DNA of 64,000 nt from Verrucomicrobiota bacterium (GCA_947454705.1 CANGKZ010000009.1:1-64000); one strand, 5' to 3'; positions 26,753 to 35,339 are shown, numbered from the stretch's first letter. The notes: generated by a model not told the origin, from the letters alone. Numbers and translations: made by a program.

Positions 26753-26782
26753 ATCCGCGTTCATCGGCGTCCATCTGCGGTT
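26753..26782. repeat. Degenerate solo copy of the GxxExxY-cassette inverted repeat
   Basis: The sequence, with GTTCATC and GTCCATCTGCGGTT blocks, follows the right-hand repeat at 43248-43277 with a few substitutions (mainly T to C or G). No partner repeat and no GxxExxY gene lie nearby, so it could be a relic end. Confidence 0.6.
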
Positions 26783-26882
26783 CGAACTGCCGTTTTTGGG
26801 TTCACCGATCGGAGGCGTTTCTCACTCCGTCCCCTTTGCCTTTCGCCTTATTCCTTTTGCCTTGGCGCGAGCCGCTCGCGCC

Positions 26883-27356
26883 CTACTCCCACCGGTCAAA
26901 CGTCGCCGCTTGTCCCGCCGGGTTTCCATCGGGATCGATCAGGTTCCACACGATCGCTTCCGAAATCCGAAACCGCGTTCCGGTGCTGGAAATGCGGACT
27001 CCTGCGTAATTGGCGATGAACCCATTGCGGGTGACTTCATCCAGCAGTCGGGCCCGTTCTTCGCGGGCGGGGGCTTCGGCCGTGAATCGCGATGGAGTCC
27101 GGGTGAAGGTGTCCCAGTCCAGTTCCCAGCGCTTCAGCGCGGCTGCATTGCCGTAGTTCAATACCGGATCCGCCTCGGTGCCGTGCGATGCAATCACCCG
27201 GGGCGCATGATACAATCGCGACGCGAGTTCCGCGTCCGTCCACCCGGAGGGATCCGCTTCCAGCAAGTGTCTGCCGGTCCAGTGATGGAAGGAATGAACT
27301 AAAATCCGCGCGTGCCAAAGCAGGCGCGGAGTGGACCAGGGATCAGAAGATTCCAT
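26883..27356 (-). CDS. MEKHLA-domain protein
   Basis: 157 residues, essentially one MEKHLA domain, a PAS-related sensor-like module first described at the end of plant HD-ZIP III proteins. Diagnostic stretches are VIASHGTEADPVLNYGN, KRWELDWDTFTRTPSR, EVTRNGFIANYAGVRISSTG and FRISEAIVWNLIDPDG. There are no membrane segments. Bacterial stand-alone versions have no firm function, though redox or light sensing is suspected. It lies upstream of a 52-residue membrane-protein gene on the same strand. Confidence 0.9.
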   Translation of the reverse strand: MESSDPWSTPRLLWHARILVHSFHHWTGRHLLEADPSGWTDAELASRLYHAPRVIASHGTEADPVLNYGNAAALKRWELDWDTFTRTPSRFTAEAPAREERARLLDEVTRNGFIANYAGVRISSTGTRFRISEAIVWNLIDPDGNPAGQAATFDRWE

Positions 27357-27419
27357 CAGCTCGGGGTGTCTTGCGGGGGAGGCCCGAAGAACCGGCTGGC
27401 GGGGTTCGAGAGATCGAAC

Positions 27420-27578
27420 TCAGTGACCCATGCAGCCGTAGCGAATGAACAGGCCGAGATAGCCCACCACGCCGACTCCAAGAATCGCCATCGCGTTCGA
27501 TTCCACGGCCTTCGTAATGCCCACGGCGAGCAGAACGGTGAAGACGAAGAAGAACAGGAAGGACAAAAACGGTTTCAT
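27420..27578 (-). CDS. 52-residue membrane protein
   Basis: A short frame starting at the ATG at 27578 (MKPFLSFLFFFVFTVLLAVG, then a second hydrophobic stretch AMAILGVGVVGYLGLFI). The C-terminus is YGCMGH. Two transmembrane helices are likely. The upstream part of the open frame lacks membrane character. No family is recognised. It ends 63 nt before the MEKHLA gene on the same strand. Confidence 0.55.
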   Translation of the reverse strand: MKPFLSFLFFFVFTVLLAVGITKAVESNAMAILGVGVVGYLGLFIRYGCMGH

Positions 27579-27684
27579 TGCGGTTGGAAATACCTGAGTC
27601 CGATCCGCGAGGCAAGGGATCCGAAGGCCTTCAAACCGGAAATTGATGCCCCGACCAGGGAAGACCGAATCCGCCGCGATCCGA

Positions 27685-28596
27685 TCACGCCCCGCGCGGA
27701 TCTGCTGCTGGCAGGGACTCAGAGCTCCACCGTTCGCCTGCCCGGAGCACCGCGTGATGCTGGCCGAGGACGTGGCAGGTTTCGATGAACTCAACCGGGG
27801 ACTCCGTGTTGAACTCAAAAAGCTCGTAGTGCCCGGGGATGACGCACCGCGCTCCGATGGAATGGGCCAGCGCCGCGGCCTCACGCCCCCAGAGATTTCC
27901 CGACACCCGACGCTCCGGCCGACGACCGTTGATGGGCAGCAGGGCCAGATCGACCTGCTCGCGTCGAAGCCGTTCCTCCATTCCAGGATAAAGCAGTGTG
28001 TCCCCGGAATGGTACACCGCCCAGCGCCCAAACCGGATCACGAAGCCCAGCGCGATCAGATGCCCCGCGTGGTCCCGGTCGAGCCGTTCGTGCGCCGCCG
28101 GCACGGCTTCGAATTGAAACGGCCCCACTTGGGTCCGGGTAGGGGCGGAGAAAGTGGTTCCGATCTCTGTACCAGGATTGGGCGCATCCAGGCCGGTCAC
28201 TGCCGGATCCGAAAGGCCGCTCCGATCGCGGGCCGGGCCCCGGATGGCTTCCGGGCAGATCAGTTGAATCCCCGGATTCTTCGACACCAGCGGTTGCAGC
28301 GTTTGCGGGTCGAGGTGGTCGGTGTGGACGTGCGAGGCCGTCACCGCCTCGATTCCCGAAAAACGCTCCGGTGCGATCACCCGGGCAGTCATGCGGACGT
28401 GCGGCTTGTCCGTGGTGGCGTACTTCTCGGTCAGCGAGTCCGACAAATAAGGATCGAGCAGCAATCGGTGTCCCTGCCATTGCAGCAGGTATCCGCTTTG
28501 CCCCAGCCACCACAGGTCGAAGTGATCGTCCTCGCGCTTTGCCTGTGCCGACACATCGGCAAGAAACGCATCATCGCGCAGCAACGGTTCGATCAT
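27685..28596 (-). CDS. Metallo-beta-lactamase-fold hydrolase (UlaG-like)
   Basis: 303 residues. Metal-binding motif HVHTDHLD (HxHxDH) near residue 89, then AAHERLDRDHAGH, YHSGDTLLYPG and the final IPGHYELF supply the other ligands of the fold. Similarity is to L-ascorbate-6-phosphate lactonase (UlaG)/UPF0173-type hydrolases, which act on sugar lactones or similar cytoplasmic esters. No signal peptide. It is the gene after the MetE-like gene on the same strand with a 141-nt gap, so it may belong to the SDR-ROK-SIS-MetE-like unit. Confidence 0.85.
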   Translation of the reverse strand: MIEPLLRDDAFLADVSAQAKREDDHFDLWWLGQSGYLLQWQGHRLLLDPYLSDSLTEKYATTDKPHVRMTARVIAPERFSGIEAVTASHVHTDHLDPQTLQPLVSKNPGIQLICPEAIRGPARDRSGLSDPAVTGLDAPNPGTEIGTTFSAPTRTQVGPFQFEAVPAAHERLDRDHAGHLIALGFVIRFGRWAVYHSGDTLLYPGMEERLRREQVDLALLPINGRRPERRVSGNLWGREAAALAHSIGARCVIPGHYELFEFNTESPVEFIETCHVLGQHHAVLRAGERWSSESLPAADPRGA

Positions 28597-28675
28597 GGTC
28601 TGCTTTCGTTGAGAGATTGGCGGGTGCCTAGAGAATCACACCGATCCAACGCTGCTGAATCCTCAACAGCCCGGT

Positions 28676-28717
28676 TCTTCCCTTCCTGCTTTCCTGCCTT
28701 CCAAATTCATTCCCTCC
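28676..28717. repeat. Weak dispersed repeat (CTTCCTGCTTTCC family)
   Basis: CCCTTCCTGCTTTCCTGCC and CTTCCAAATTC here match, with some substitutions, the stretch CCCTTCTTGCTTTCATGC and TTTCCAAATTC at 3071-3106. Both copies lie in spacers close to the 3' ends of minus-strand genes. The family assignment rests on two copies only. Confidence 0.45.
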
Positions 28718-28737
28718 GCGTGGTTCACGCCGCCAGT

Positions 28738-29802
28738 TCAGGAAATGCCGAGTGATTTCCGGACGCGTCGAACGCCCTCCACCATCGCGTTCAGTTTGCG
28801 TTTTGCCGCCCAGCGCGCGGTCTGGCTGAGTCCGCAGTCGGGCGCGAATACCAGTCGCTCGGCCGGCGCGAATTCCAGACACCGCTTCACACGACGCTCA
28901 ATGTCATCCGCCGTCTCAATGTAGTAGCTCTTCACATCCACAATGCCGACGGCCACATCGCATCGTTCCGCAATCGGTCCGATGCGTTCCAATTCCGCGA
29001 ATTCACGGCTCGCCATTTCCACGTGCATCTCGTCGCAGTGCAGGTCGAGGAATGCCGGAAACAGGGGCGACAATTGCCGGGGCCCCACGGCGCGGGCGCG
29101 GTAGTTTCCGAAGCAAAGATGCGTGCACACGCGGGTCTTTCCCCGCACCGGTGCCACCGTGCGGTTGAAGATGTCCACGAACCGGCGGGGATCTTCCCGA
29201 TGCGCGTAACAGCTCATTGAGGGTTCATCGACGCTGACCTCGGTGCATCCGGCCGCAACGAGGGCTTCCAGTTCACTGCGGACCATGGGCAGCAGGGCCT
29301 CGGTGATTGCCCATCGGTCGGAATAGCCGAGTTCCAAATTTGGTACCAATCGACCCGAGAGCGTGTACGGACCCGGCACCGATGCCTTCAGTGTGATGCT
29401 GGATGGCAATCCCAGCGCACGAGCCACGCGCTGGAGGCGGCGGAATTCATCCACCACCCCGAGTCCCCGCGGGGCGGAAAGTGGTTTCAGGATCGGATGT
29501 CGCCCGCGCTGATCGTGGGCCGGTGGACCGAACCGGCGCGGTGGCTGCGATTCCAACGCGATGCCGTCGATGAATCCGTAAAAGCTCAGATTGAAGTCGA
29601 GGCGCGTCTGCTCGCCGTCGGTGATCACATCGAGCCCCGCCGCCACCTGGTCATGAACCGCGGCGATGACCGCATCTTCCTGCAGTTCTGCCAAATCATC
29701 AGGGCCGAACTTGTCGAGCTGCGAGGCCGCGAGCTCCAGCCACGAAGGAAACGGATGGCTTCCAATGACTGAGGTGCGCAGGGGCGTGTGGGAGGTGCTC
29801 AT
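28738..29802 (-). CDS. Cobalamin-independent methionine-synthase-like protein (MetE C-terminal fold)
   Basis: 354 residues, matching only the catalytic C-terminal barrel of MetE. Motifs: SVIGSHPFPSW, DGLDVITDGEQTR-type region (LDVITDGEQTRLDF), SVDEPSM, VCTHLCFGNY (His-x-Cys zinc ligands) and VFAPDCGLSQTARW (third zinc-ligand Cys). Such short proteins transfer methyl groups to thiols, or split epoxide/CoM-type thioethers; the substrate is unknown. The start ATG overlaps the SIS gene stop codon (ATGA), so translation is probably coupled. Confidence 0.87.
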   Translation of the reverse strand: MSTSHTPLRTSVIGSHPFPSWLELAASQLDKFGPDDLAELQEDAVIAAVHDQVAAGLDVITDGEQTRLDFNLSFYGFIDGIALESQPPRRFGPPAHDQRGRHPILKPLSAPRGLGVVDEFRRLQRVARALGLPSSITLKASVPGPYTLSGRLVPNLELGYSDRWAITEALLPMVRSELEALVAAGCTEVSVDEPSMSCYAHREDPRRFVDIFNRTVAPVRGKTRVCTHLCFGNYRARAVGPRQLSPLFPAFLDLHCDEMHVEMASREFAELERIGPIAERCDVAVGIVDVKSYYIETADDIERRVKRCLEFAPAERLVFAPDCGLSQTARWAAKRKLNAMVEGVRRVRKSLGIS

Positions 29803-30656
29803 GGGGAAGAAAGGGAAGAGGTCGTGGCCGCGGGCAATCCAAGGTTTGCGTACAACTTCGACAAGCGACGGCCGTGTTCATCATACGCGGCTTCGAACAA
29901 TTCGGTCGCTCGCGCAGGTCCCACCAGGGCGCCGGCCGTCAGGACCTTCGGGGGCTGTCCCGATGCCGTAAGCCGGGCTGCGACTTCCGCTTTGATGGAG
30001 TTGATCAACAGGCATCCGCCCACGGTGGATCCCGGGGCCACGGGTGTGTCCAATCCTGGTACACGCACCATGGCGTCGCCGATCGGCGCACCGGTGTCGA
30101 GGACGAGGTCCGCGAAGTCCTGGAGTTTGCGTCCATCGGGCCGGTGGCTCCGGCTCGCTTCGCTGTGTTGACGCGAGATGATGGCCACCACAGGCACCTT
30201 GCGACGCTGGAATTCCTCGGCCATTTCGATCGGCACCCGGTTGCATCCGCTGGAGGACACCACCAGCGCCGAATCCTGTGGCGACAGGTCGTAGTTGCGA
30301 AGGATGCGTTCGGCGAGGCCCGACACATTTTCGAGGAACATGGCCTGGCGTTGCCCGTTCGCGCCGACCACGAGGTTGTGGAAGCTCAGCGAGAGTTCGA
30401 CGATCGGATTAAACCCCGGGAACGAGCCGTAACGCGGCCACATTTCCTCCACGAGGATGCGGCTGTGTCCGGACCCGAAGAGGTGAACCATCCGTCCCGC
30501 GAGAATCGTGGACGCGAACAGGTCGGCCACCTTGCGGATCGCCGGGAGCTGCGTGGAGACGGTGTCGATGAGGCCGCGGCAGCGGTTGAGATAATCCTCC
30601 GCCGGGGCGAGGGCGAGGGCGGGAGCGGAAGCGGGAGTGGGAGCGTTGGAATTCAC
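29799..30656 (-). CDS. SIS-domain sugar isomerase-like protein (UPF0309-type)
   Basis: 285 residues from the GTG at 30656. The open frame extends upstream but would overlap the end of the ROK kinase gene; GTG gives a spacing of 38 nt and begins just before the conserved domain. The SIS phosphosugar-binding fold shows MVHLFGSGHSRILVEEMWPR and SALVVSSSGCNRVPIEMAEE. Proteins of this type bind or isomerise phosphosugars, often amino sugars. With a ROK kinase upstream, a step after sugar phosphorylation is the natural inference. An alternative start further upstream cannot be excluded. Confidence 0.83.
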   Translation of the reverse strand: MNSNAPTPASAPALALAPAEDYLNRCRGLIDTVSTQLPAIRKVADLFASTILAGRMVHLFGSGHSRILVEEMWPRYGSFPGFNPIVELSLSFHNLVVGANGQRQAMFLENVSGLAERILRNYDLSPQDSALVVSSSGCNRVPIEMAEEFQRRKVPVVAIISRQHSEASRSHRPDGRKLQDFADLVLDTGAPIGDAMVRVPGLDTPVAPGSTVGGCLLINSIKAEVAARLTASGQPPKVLTAGALVGPARATELFEAAYDEHGRRLSKLYANLGLPAATTSSLSSP

Positions 30657-30694
30657 TCGAAGGGTTCTGAAAGGGCGGTGTTGGGAAAAACGAC

Positions 30695-31612
30695 TCAGGA
30701 CGCGACCGGGGAATTCAGCGCATTCCGGGCAGCGCCCCACGCTCCGGCCAGCCCGCCGAGCGCGGCCGGGATCAGACGGACGGCGTGTCCGGTGGGACGC
30801 CATTCAAACCGGTCGAGCAGCGCCTGCACCGGCGGAAACAAAAGATCGCCCGCCTCTGCGATGCCGCCGCCCAGGATGGCGACCTCCGGATCAAGGCAGT
30901 TGGTGAGCGAGGCAATCGCGGCGGCCAGGGACAGAATCGATTGATCCCAGACCCCGCGGGCAAAGGGATCGCCGACCCGGACGGCCTCGATCAGTTGCCA
31001 CGTGGTTTCAAACCGGCCGTTGCTTCGTTTACGGATGTTATGGTTGCCGACGGCGTCCTCCAGCGAGCCTGGGGCGTTGCAGATGTCGGGCGCTCCTGAA
31101 GGATTGAGCGACATGTGACCGAAGTGGCCTGCCTTGCCGGTAAAGCCGCGCAGCAGTTGTCCATCGACGAGGGCGGCTCCGCCAACCCCTGTACCAAGAG
31201 TGAGCAGGATCGCATCGCGGCATCCGCGCGCAGCACCTGTCCAGGTCTCGCCCAGCAGGGCCGCGTGGCCGTCATTCAACACGGGAACACGGTCCGTGCG
31301 CCCCAAGAACAGCGCCCAGTCGAGCCCCTCGAGTCCGTCGAGGCGGCCGGGCATCACCGCGATGGATCGCGCATCGCGCGCGGCGAGGCCGGGCGCGGAA
31401 ACGCCAATGCGGCCGGGTTCGCCCAGTTCGGCCCGGCACTGCGCCACCTGACGCAGCAACACGGCTTTGAAATCGCCCGGCACCTCGGCATCAAACTCGA
31501 CACGCCACGAGCGGAGGAGTGTGCCCTCCGGCGTGACGCCGACGAGTTTGACCGAACTCCCGCCGAGATCGATTCCGAGGGCCCAGTCTGGGGTTGGCGC
31601 TGCGGTGTTCAT
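30695..31612 (-). CDS. ROK-family sugar kinase
   Basis: 305 residues from the ATG at 31612, whose ATGA overlaps the SDR stop codon. Fits the ROK hexokinase fold: ALGIDLGGSSVKLVGV (phosphate 1), VLNDGHAALLGE (with the catalytic Asp), TLGTGVGGAALVDGQLLRG and HFGHMSLNPSG. The ROK zinc motif CxCGxxGC is degenerate (APDICNAPGSLE). Probably phosphorylates glucose or an aminosugar in the cytoplasm. The neighbouring SIS protein and dehydrogenase suggest a small sugar-degradation unit. Confidence 0.88.
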   Translation of the reverse strand: MNTAAPTPDWALGIDLGGSSVKLVGVTPEGTLLRSWRVEFDAEVPGDFKAVLLRQVAQCRAELGEPGRIGVSAPGLAARDARSIAVMPGRLDGLEGLDWALFLGRTDRVPVLNDGHAALLGETWTGAARGCRDAILLTLGTGVGGAALVDGQLLRGFTGKAGHFGHMSLNPSGAPDICNAPGSLEDAVGNHNIRKRSNGRFETTWQLIEAVRVGDPFARGVWDQSILSLAAAIASLTNCLDPEVAILGGGIAEAGDLLFPPVQALLDRFEWRPTGHAVRLIPAALGGLAGAWGAARNALNSPVAS

Positions 31613-32400
31613 GGAATTTGTCCCTCCGACACGGACCATCCGCCATCCACCGTGATGACCTGTCCGGTCACGAATCGCGACGCGGGCGAGAGCAGCCAGA
31701 CCACGGCGGCATCGAGATCCTCCGGCACCCCGATGCGTCCGCCATCGAGCGGTTGCTTGGTCCGGATGAATTCCAGGATCTCGGGATTTTGCTGCGCGCG
31801 TTCCGACATGGGCGTGGCGACCAATCCTGGGGCAATGGCGTTGAACCGGATGCCGCGGCTCGCGTAGGTGGCCGCGGCGCTGCGCGTGAGGCCGATGATG
31901 CCCGCCTTGGACGCCGCGTACGCCTGGGTTCCGAAAAAAGCCGGGGAAGGGGAACTGCCCAGAACGGACGTGCAGTTCAAGATCGCCCCTCCGGTTCCCT
32001 GCCGGAGGAATTGCTGCACCGCGGCGCGGTTGGAGAGGAAGACCGAGGTGAGATTCAGCTCAAGCGTGAAGTCCCAGCCGGCGTCGGTGAGGGATTCCAA
32101 CGGACCGTCCCCGTGGCGGCGTCCGCTTCCGCCCGCGACGTGGTACAGTCCATCGAAGCGGCCGAACGCAGTGAGGGCGAGCTGAATGGCCTCCGGCGCG
32201 AGAGAGGGAGACGTGGCGTCGCCAGCGAGAAACCGGCTGTTGGGGCCGAGTTGATCGGCCGCGACGGTGCCAACGGCGGCGTCGCGGCCCACGATCACCA
32301 CGCAGGCGCCGTGGGTGATCAACGCGCGGGCCGCCGAGAAGCCCAGTCCTGCGGTGCCGCCAATCAGGACATAAACTTGGCTGGAAAGGGAATCGGGCAC
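31609..32400 (-). CDS. Short-chain dehydrogenase/reductase
   Basis: 263 residues from a GTG at 32400 (no ATG is available before the NAD-binding motif). SDR features: VLIGGTAGLGFSAARAL (GxxxGxG cofactor loop), YHVAGGS (NAG-like), catalytic YxxxK in AYAASKAG with the preceding Ser in TSVLGSS, and NAIAPGLVATPM. C-terminus FVTGQVITVDGGWS is typical of the classical family. Cofactor preference and substrate are unknown. First gene of a tightly coupled minus-strand unit (SDR, ROK kinase, SIS, MetE-like). Confidence 0.9.
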   Translation of the reverse strand: MPDSLSSQVYVLIGGTAGLGFSAARALITHGACVVIVGRDAAVGTVAADQLGPNSRFLAGDATSPSLAPEAIQLALTAFGRFDGLYHVAGGSGRRHGDGPLESLTDAGWDFTLELNLTSVFLSNRAAVQQFLRQGTGGAILNCTSVLGSSPSPAFFGTQAYAASKAGIIGLTRSAAATYASRGIRFNAIAPGLVATPMSERAQQNPEILEFIRTKQPLDGGRIGVPEDLDAAVVWLLSPASRFVTGQVITVDGGWSVSEGQIP

Positions 32401-32440
32401 CGGGTGAGCATCGGAATGCGTTGCGGCGGGTTCCAGTCTG

Positions 32441-32482
32441 AAAATGAGAAAGCGCCCACGGGCGGATTCACCCGGGGCGCTT
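32441..32482 (-). terminator. Terminator of the exported protein gene at 32508
   Basis: On the minus strand AAGCGCCC (32475-32482) and GGGCGCTT (32450-32457) form an 8-bp stem followed by a T-rich tail (TTCTCATTTT). It lies 25 nt downstream of the stop codon at 32508 and upstream of the SDR start. Confidence 0.75.
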
Positions 32483-32507
32483 GAAAGAGGATCGTTAGCT
32501 CCGCCGA

Positions 32508-33257
32508 TTAGCGCGTGATCACTCGGAAGAACGCGCCTCCAGTGGTCGTAGAGAGCGTGGCCGAGGTGCCGGTGATGCCGGTGACGTCGGTCCAGCTGGC
32601 CGGACTCACCGAGTCGGAACGCTGCAATTTGTAGGTCGCATCCTTCCAGGTGACCTTCACTTGATTCACGGAGACGGGGCTGATGGCGAGTCCGGGGCCG
32701 TCATTGACCACGACCGTCGCGGTCATCATGGCCAGCCCGCTCAGGAGGGAGCGCAGCTGCCATCCGGCGGAATTCTTCAGCCAGATGTCGTTGTAGGCCT
32801 GTCCCACGCTCGGGATCTGATTCGGCGTCAGCAAACCAGCGGCGCTGTTAAATCCGTCATTCCCGAGGAATTCCACGGTGTAGGTGAAGGTCTTGGGAAC
32901 GGGTACCGAGTTGTAGCTGACCGAGACTTCGCCGCGGCCCACCTTGATGTCCAGCGGAGTGCTTTGATACAGGAGTGTTCCGGGCAGCTGGAGATCGCTT
33001 CCACCGTCGTTCGCGTAGAAGCGGAGGATCATTCCCTTGGACATCGCGTAGTTGGACTCATACGCGAACGAGAAGCTCGAAAGCAGGGGCTGATCCGAAT
33101 CGGTCTTGAGAATGAGCTGGTTTCCGAATTCACCCACCAGGGAAACCAGGCCGCTCGTGGGGCTGTTTTCGGATTGGTAGGCAATGCCAGCTTCGGTGGC
33201 CGTGACGAGGCAGGCGACTCCAGCAAAGGTAAGAATGCTTCGGATGGGGTGGATCAT
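32508..33257 (-). CDS. Exported hypothetical protein with a verrucomicrobial C-terminal module
   Basis: 249 residues from the ATG at 33257, which opens a signal peptide (MIHPIRSILTFAGVACLVTA, then AxA-like TEAG). The middle part (about 25-185) is beta-rich and has no recognised name; it includes VEFLGNDGFNSAAGLLTP. The last ~60 residues (VSVNQVKVTWKDATYKLQRS, SWTDVTGI, FFRVITR) resemble the end of the LamG protein at 4524-6752. Such modules at the C-terminus of secreted proteins suggest surface sorting or attachment (inference). Confidence 0.65.
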   Translation of the reverse strand: MIHPIRSILTFAGVACLVTATEAGIAYQSENSPTSGLVSLVGEFGNQLILKTDSDQPLLSSFSFAYESNYAMSKGMILRFYANDGGSDLQLPGTLLYQSTPLDIKVGRGEVSVSYNSVPVPKTFTYTVEFLGNDGFNSAAGLLTPNQIPSVGQAYNDIWLKNSAGWQLRSLLSGLAMMTATVVVNDGPGLAISPVSVNQVKVTWKDATYKLQRSDSVSPASWTDVTGITGTSATLSTTTGGAFFRVITR

Positions 33258-33407
33258 AGGGAATGCGAGACCTGCGAATCGTTTTACGTTTTGGCCGATG
33301 CCACCGGACCTTTCACTGCGAAAAGGCCGAGAGCGCCGGGACTTAAGCAAAACGTACGCCAACAGTCAAAAACCAAGAATTGCGCCAAGACGAGCGGTTT
33401 TTCCTCT

Positions 33408-34610
33408 CTACTGCCGTTCAACCTCTTCGCGGATGCGTCGCTTGAACTCGGCCACACCTTGATCGAAGGCGGCAGAAATTGGCAGAACCGGGGTCTTGGG
33501 AACCTTGCGCTTGAACTTCTTCAGATTCGCCTCGGCCACCGCTTCGTCCATTTTGTTGGCCACCACAATGCGCGGGCGCTTCAACAGCTCGGGATCGTAC
33601 AACTCAAGTTCGCCGAGGAGACTCTTGTAGTCGTCCCAGGGTTCCCGATTGTCGGTACCCGCCATGTCGAGGAGGATCACCAGCGTCTTGCAGCGTTCGA
33701 TGTGACGCAGGAAGGCGTGGCCGAGTCCGACGTTCTCGTGGGCTCCGGCGATCAATCCTGGGACGTCGCAAACGGTGAGACGGAAGAAGTCGGGGTACTC
33801 CAGAATGCCGACCTGCGGGGTCAGCGTGGTGAAGGGATACGCTGCGATTTTCGGCCGCGCGTGGGAGATGGCGGTAAGCAGGGTGGACTTGCCGGCGTTC
33901 GGGTATCCGACGATGCCCACTTCGGCGATCAGCCGCAGTTCGAGCAGGTAATCGCCTTCGGTGCCGGGCTCGCCCGGCTGGGCGAAACGAGGGGCTTGGC
34001 GAACGCTGGTTGCGAAATTTCGATTTCCCAGACCGCCGCGACCGCCCTTGCAGAGGACGAACTGCTGACCGTGCGTGGTCAGATCACACACGAGTTCGCC
34101 TTTGGCGCGACCGGGCTTTTCCTTGGGCGCTTCGGGTTCTTCAGCGGAAAGATCGATCTCCAGCGCGTGGGCACCGCGGGTGGTGCGGATCACCGGTCGA
34201 TTGGAGCTCGCTGCCTTGAGCTGCGCTCCTTCGGATTCGGCATCTTCGTCCCCCTCAGCGTCCTCCGATTCGATTTCAGCCTCGGAGTCGTCCTCTGAAG
34301 CCTGGATGGGGGAGGGGATCTTCCACACCAAGGTGCCGCAGGGAACCTTCACGATGAGGTCCTTGCCGGCCGGACCGTCCATGCCCTTGCCCATGCCATG
34401 ATAGCCTTCCTCGGCGATCAATCGGGGGACATAGAACTGGTTGATCAGATTGTTGAGATCGTGATCTGCCTGGAGGATGACGTCGCCGCCACGCCCTCCG
34501 TTGCCTCCGCTGGGGCCACCCTTGGGGCGGAAGGTTTCGCGGAGGAACGCAACGCATCCCTTACCGCCGTGCCCGGCACGGGCGTAAACTTTGACCTCGT
34601 CGATAAACAT
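33408..34610 (-). CDS. obgE: Obg GTPase with an acidic insert in its N-terminal domain
   Basis: 400 residues from the ATG at 34610. The glycine-rich Obg fold (FIDEVKVYARAGHGGKGCVA, GPSGGNGGRGGDVILQ) is interrupted around residues 98-170 by a Glu/Asp-rich insert (EDDSEAEIESEDAEGDEDAE) of about 70 residues. Then comes the G domain: G1 GYPNAGKST (235-243), switch region PFTTLTPQ, G3 DVPGLI, G4 NKMD, G5 ISAA. No C-terminal OCT or TGS domain. Obg binds the 50S subunit and couples ribosome assembly to (p)ppGpp. Follows rplU-rpmA as in most bacteria, but a terminator lies between. Confidence 0.95.
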   Translation of the reverse strand: MFIDEVKVYARAGHGGKGCVAFLRETFRPKGGPSGGNGGRGGDVILQADHDLNNLINQFYVPRLIAEEGYHGMGKGMDGPAGKDLIVKVPCGTLVWKIPSPIQASEDDSEAEIESEDAEGDEDAESEGAQLKAASSNRPVIRTTRGAHALEIDLSAEEPEAPKEKPGRAKGELVCDLTTHGQQFVLCKGGRGGLGNRNFATSVRQAPRFAQPGEPGTEGDYLLELRLIAEVGIVGYPNAGKSTLLTAISHARPKIAAYPFTTLTPQVGILEYPDFFRLTVCDVPGLIAGAHENVGLGHAFLRHIERCKTLVILLDMAGTDNREPWDDYKSLLGELELYDPELLKRPRIVVANKMDEAVAEANLKKFKRKVPKTPVLPISAAFDQGVAEFKRRIREEVERQ

Positions 34611-34646
34611 GGGCGGAATGGATCTGCAGGCTGGAACTGGAACTCT

Positions 34647-34680
34647 AAAAACAAAAAGGGCGAGGCAGGCGCCTCGCCCT
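34647..34680 (-). terminator. Intrinsic terminator between rpmA and obgE
   Basis: On the minus strand AGGGCGAGGC (34671-34680) pairs with GCCTCGCCCT (34657-34666), a 10-bp stem followed by T5GT5. It follows rpmA by 24 nt and precedes the obgE ATG by 36 nt, so it can act as an attenuator that lowers obgE expression relative to the ribosomal protein genes. Confidence 0.9.
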
Positions 34681-34704
34681 GATAAATGGTGTGGCGAACG
34701 CCGA

Positions 34705-34977
34705 TTAGTTGGCGGCGGCCTCTGCTGCCTTCGCGTCGGCAATGATATGCACGCGGCGGCGGTGCTTGTCGAACTTCACGTGGCCGTCCGCCAGGGCGAA
34801 CAGGGTCCAGTCGCGGCCCACGCCGACATTGACGCCGGGGTGGAACTTGGTTCCGCGTTGGCGGACGATGATGGTACCGGCGCTGACGGTTTCGCCGCCA
34901 AAACGCTTCACGCCGAGGCGCTTGCTTTGGCTGTCGCGGCCGTTACGTACACTTCCCTGACCTTTCTTATGTGCCAT
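34705..34977 (-). CDS. rpmA: Ribosomal protein L27
   Basis: 90 residues. [20 protein letters not shown] is the classic L27 start, with no cleavable leader peptide, followed by [20 protein letters not shown] and the beta-barrel core. L27 reaches the peptidyl-transferase centre of the 50S subunit with its N-terminus. Lies 50 nt downstream of rplU. Confidence 0.97.
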   Translation of the reverse strand: MAHKKGQGSVRNGRDSQSKRLGVKRFGGETVSAGTIIVRQRGTKFHPGVNVGVGRDWTLFALADGHVKFDKHRRRVHIIADAKAAEAAAN

Positions 34978-35027
34978 GGTCGAATTCCTTGTTCGAAAGA
35001 GTGGTGTTGGAGCGAATCAAATCGGGC

Positions 35028-35339
35028 TTAAGCCGCGATTTCCTTGATCTTGATCAGGGTCAACTTCTGGCGATGCCCCTGCTTCTTGTGGTAGCCTTTA
35101 CGGCGCTTCATCTTCCAGATGACCTTCTTGTCATCCAGCGTCTGTTCAACGACGTCGGCGACGACCGTTGCGCCAGCCACGGTCGGAGCTCCGACCGTGA
35201 TGATGCCATCCTTGTTGACCAGCAACACCCGGTCGAAGGTGAAGGTGGAGCCAGGAGCGGCTTCCAACTTCTCGATTTCGAGGGTGTCACCGGCGGTGAC
35301 GCGGTACTGCTTCCCGCCCGTTTCCATCACAGCGTACAT
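35028..35339 (-). CDS. rplU: Ribosomal protein L21
   Basis: 103 residues from the ATG at 35339; an upstream start at 35378 is in frame, but the conserved N-terminus (MYAVMETGGKQYRV) begins here. The end KMKRRKGYHKKQGHRQKLTL is the typical 23S rRNA-binding tail. First gene of rplU-rpmA-obgE; its promoter must lie in the 118 nt before the divergent sugar dehydrogenase gene. Confidence 0.96.
   Translation of the reverse strand: MYAVMETGGKQYRVTAGDTLEIEKLEAAPGSTFTFDRVLLVNKDGIITVGAPTVAGATVVADVVEQTLDDKKVIWKMKRRKGYHKKQGHRQKLTLIKIKEIAA

Larger units (their letters stand above)
26298..26882. other. Repeat-rich spacer downstream of rho
   Basis: About 585 nt with no gene. In order it holds a palindromic element with an R3 core (26339-26391), an R1 repeat (26438-26473), an R2 repeat (26505-26634) and a degenerate copy of the inverted repeat that bounds the GxxExxY cassette (26753-26782). 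The rest is unassigned. Open frames here are translations of repeats. Confidence 0.8.

Noticed and set aside
26883-27356. Considering the MEKHLA protein a transcription factor
   Set aside because: The domain occurs at the end of plant HD-ZIP proteins, but here there is no DNA-binding domain.
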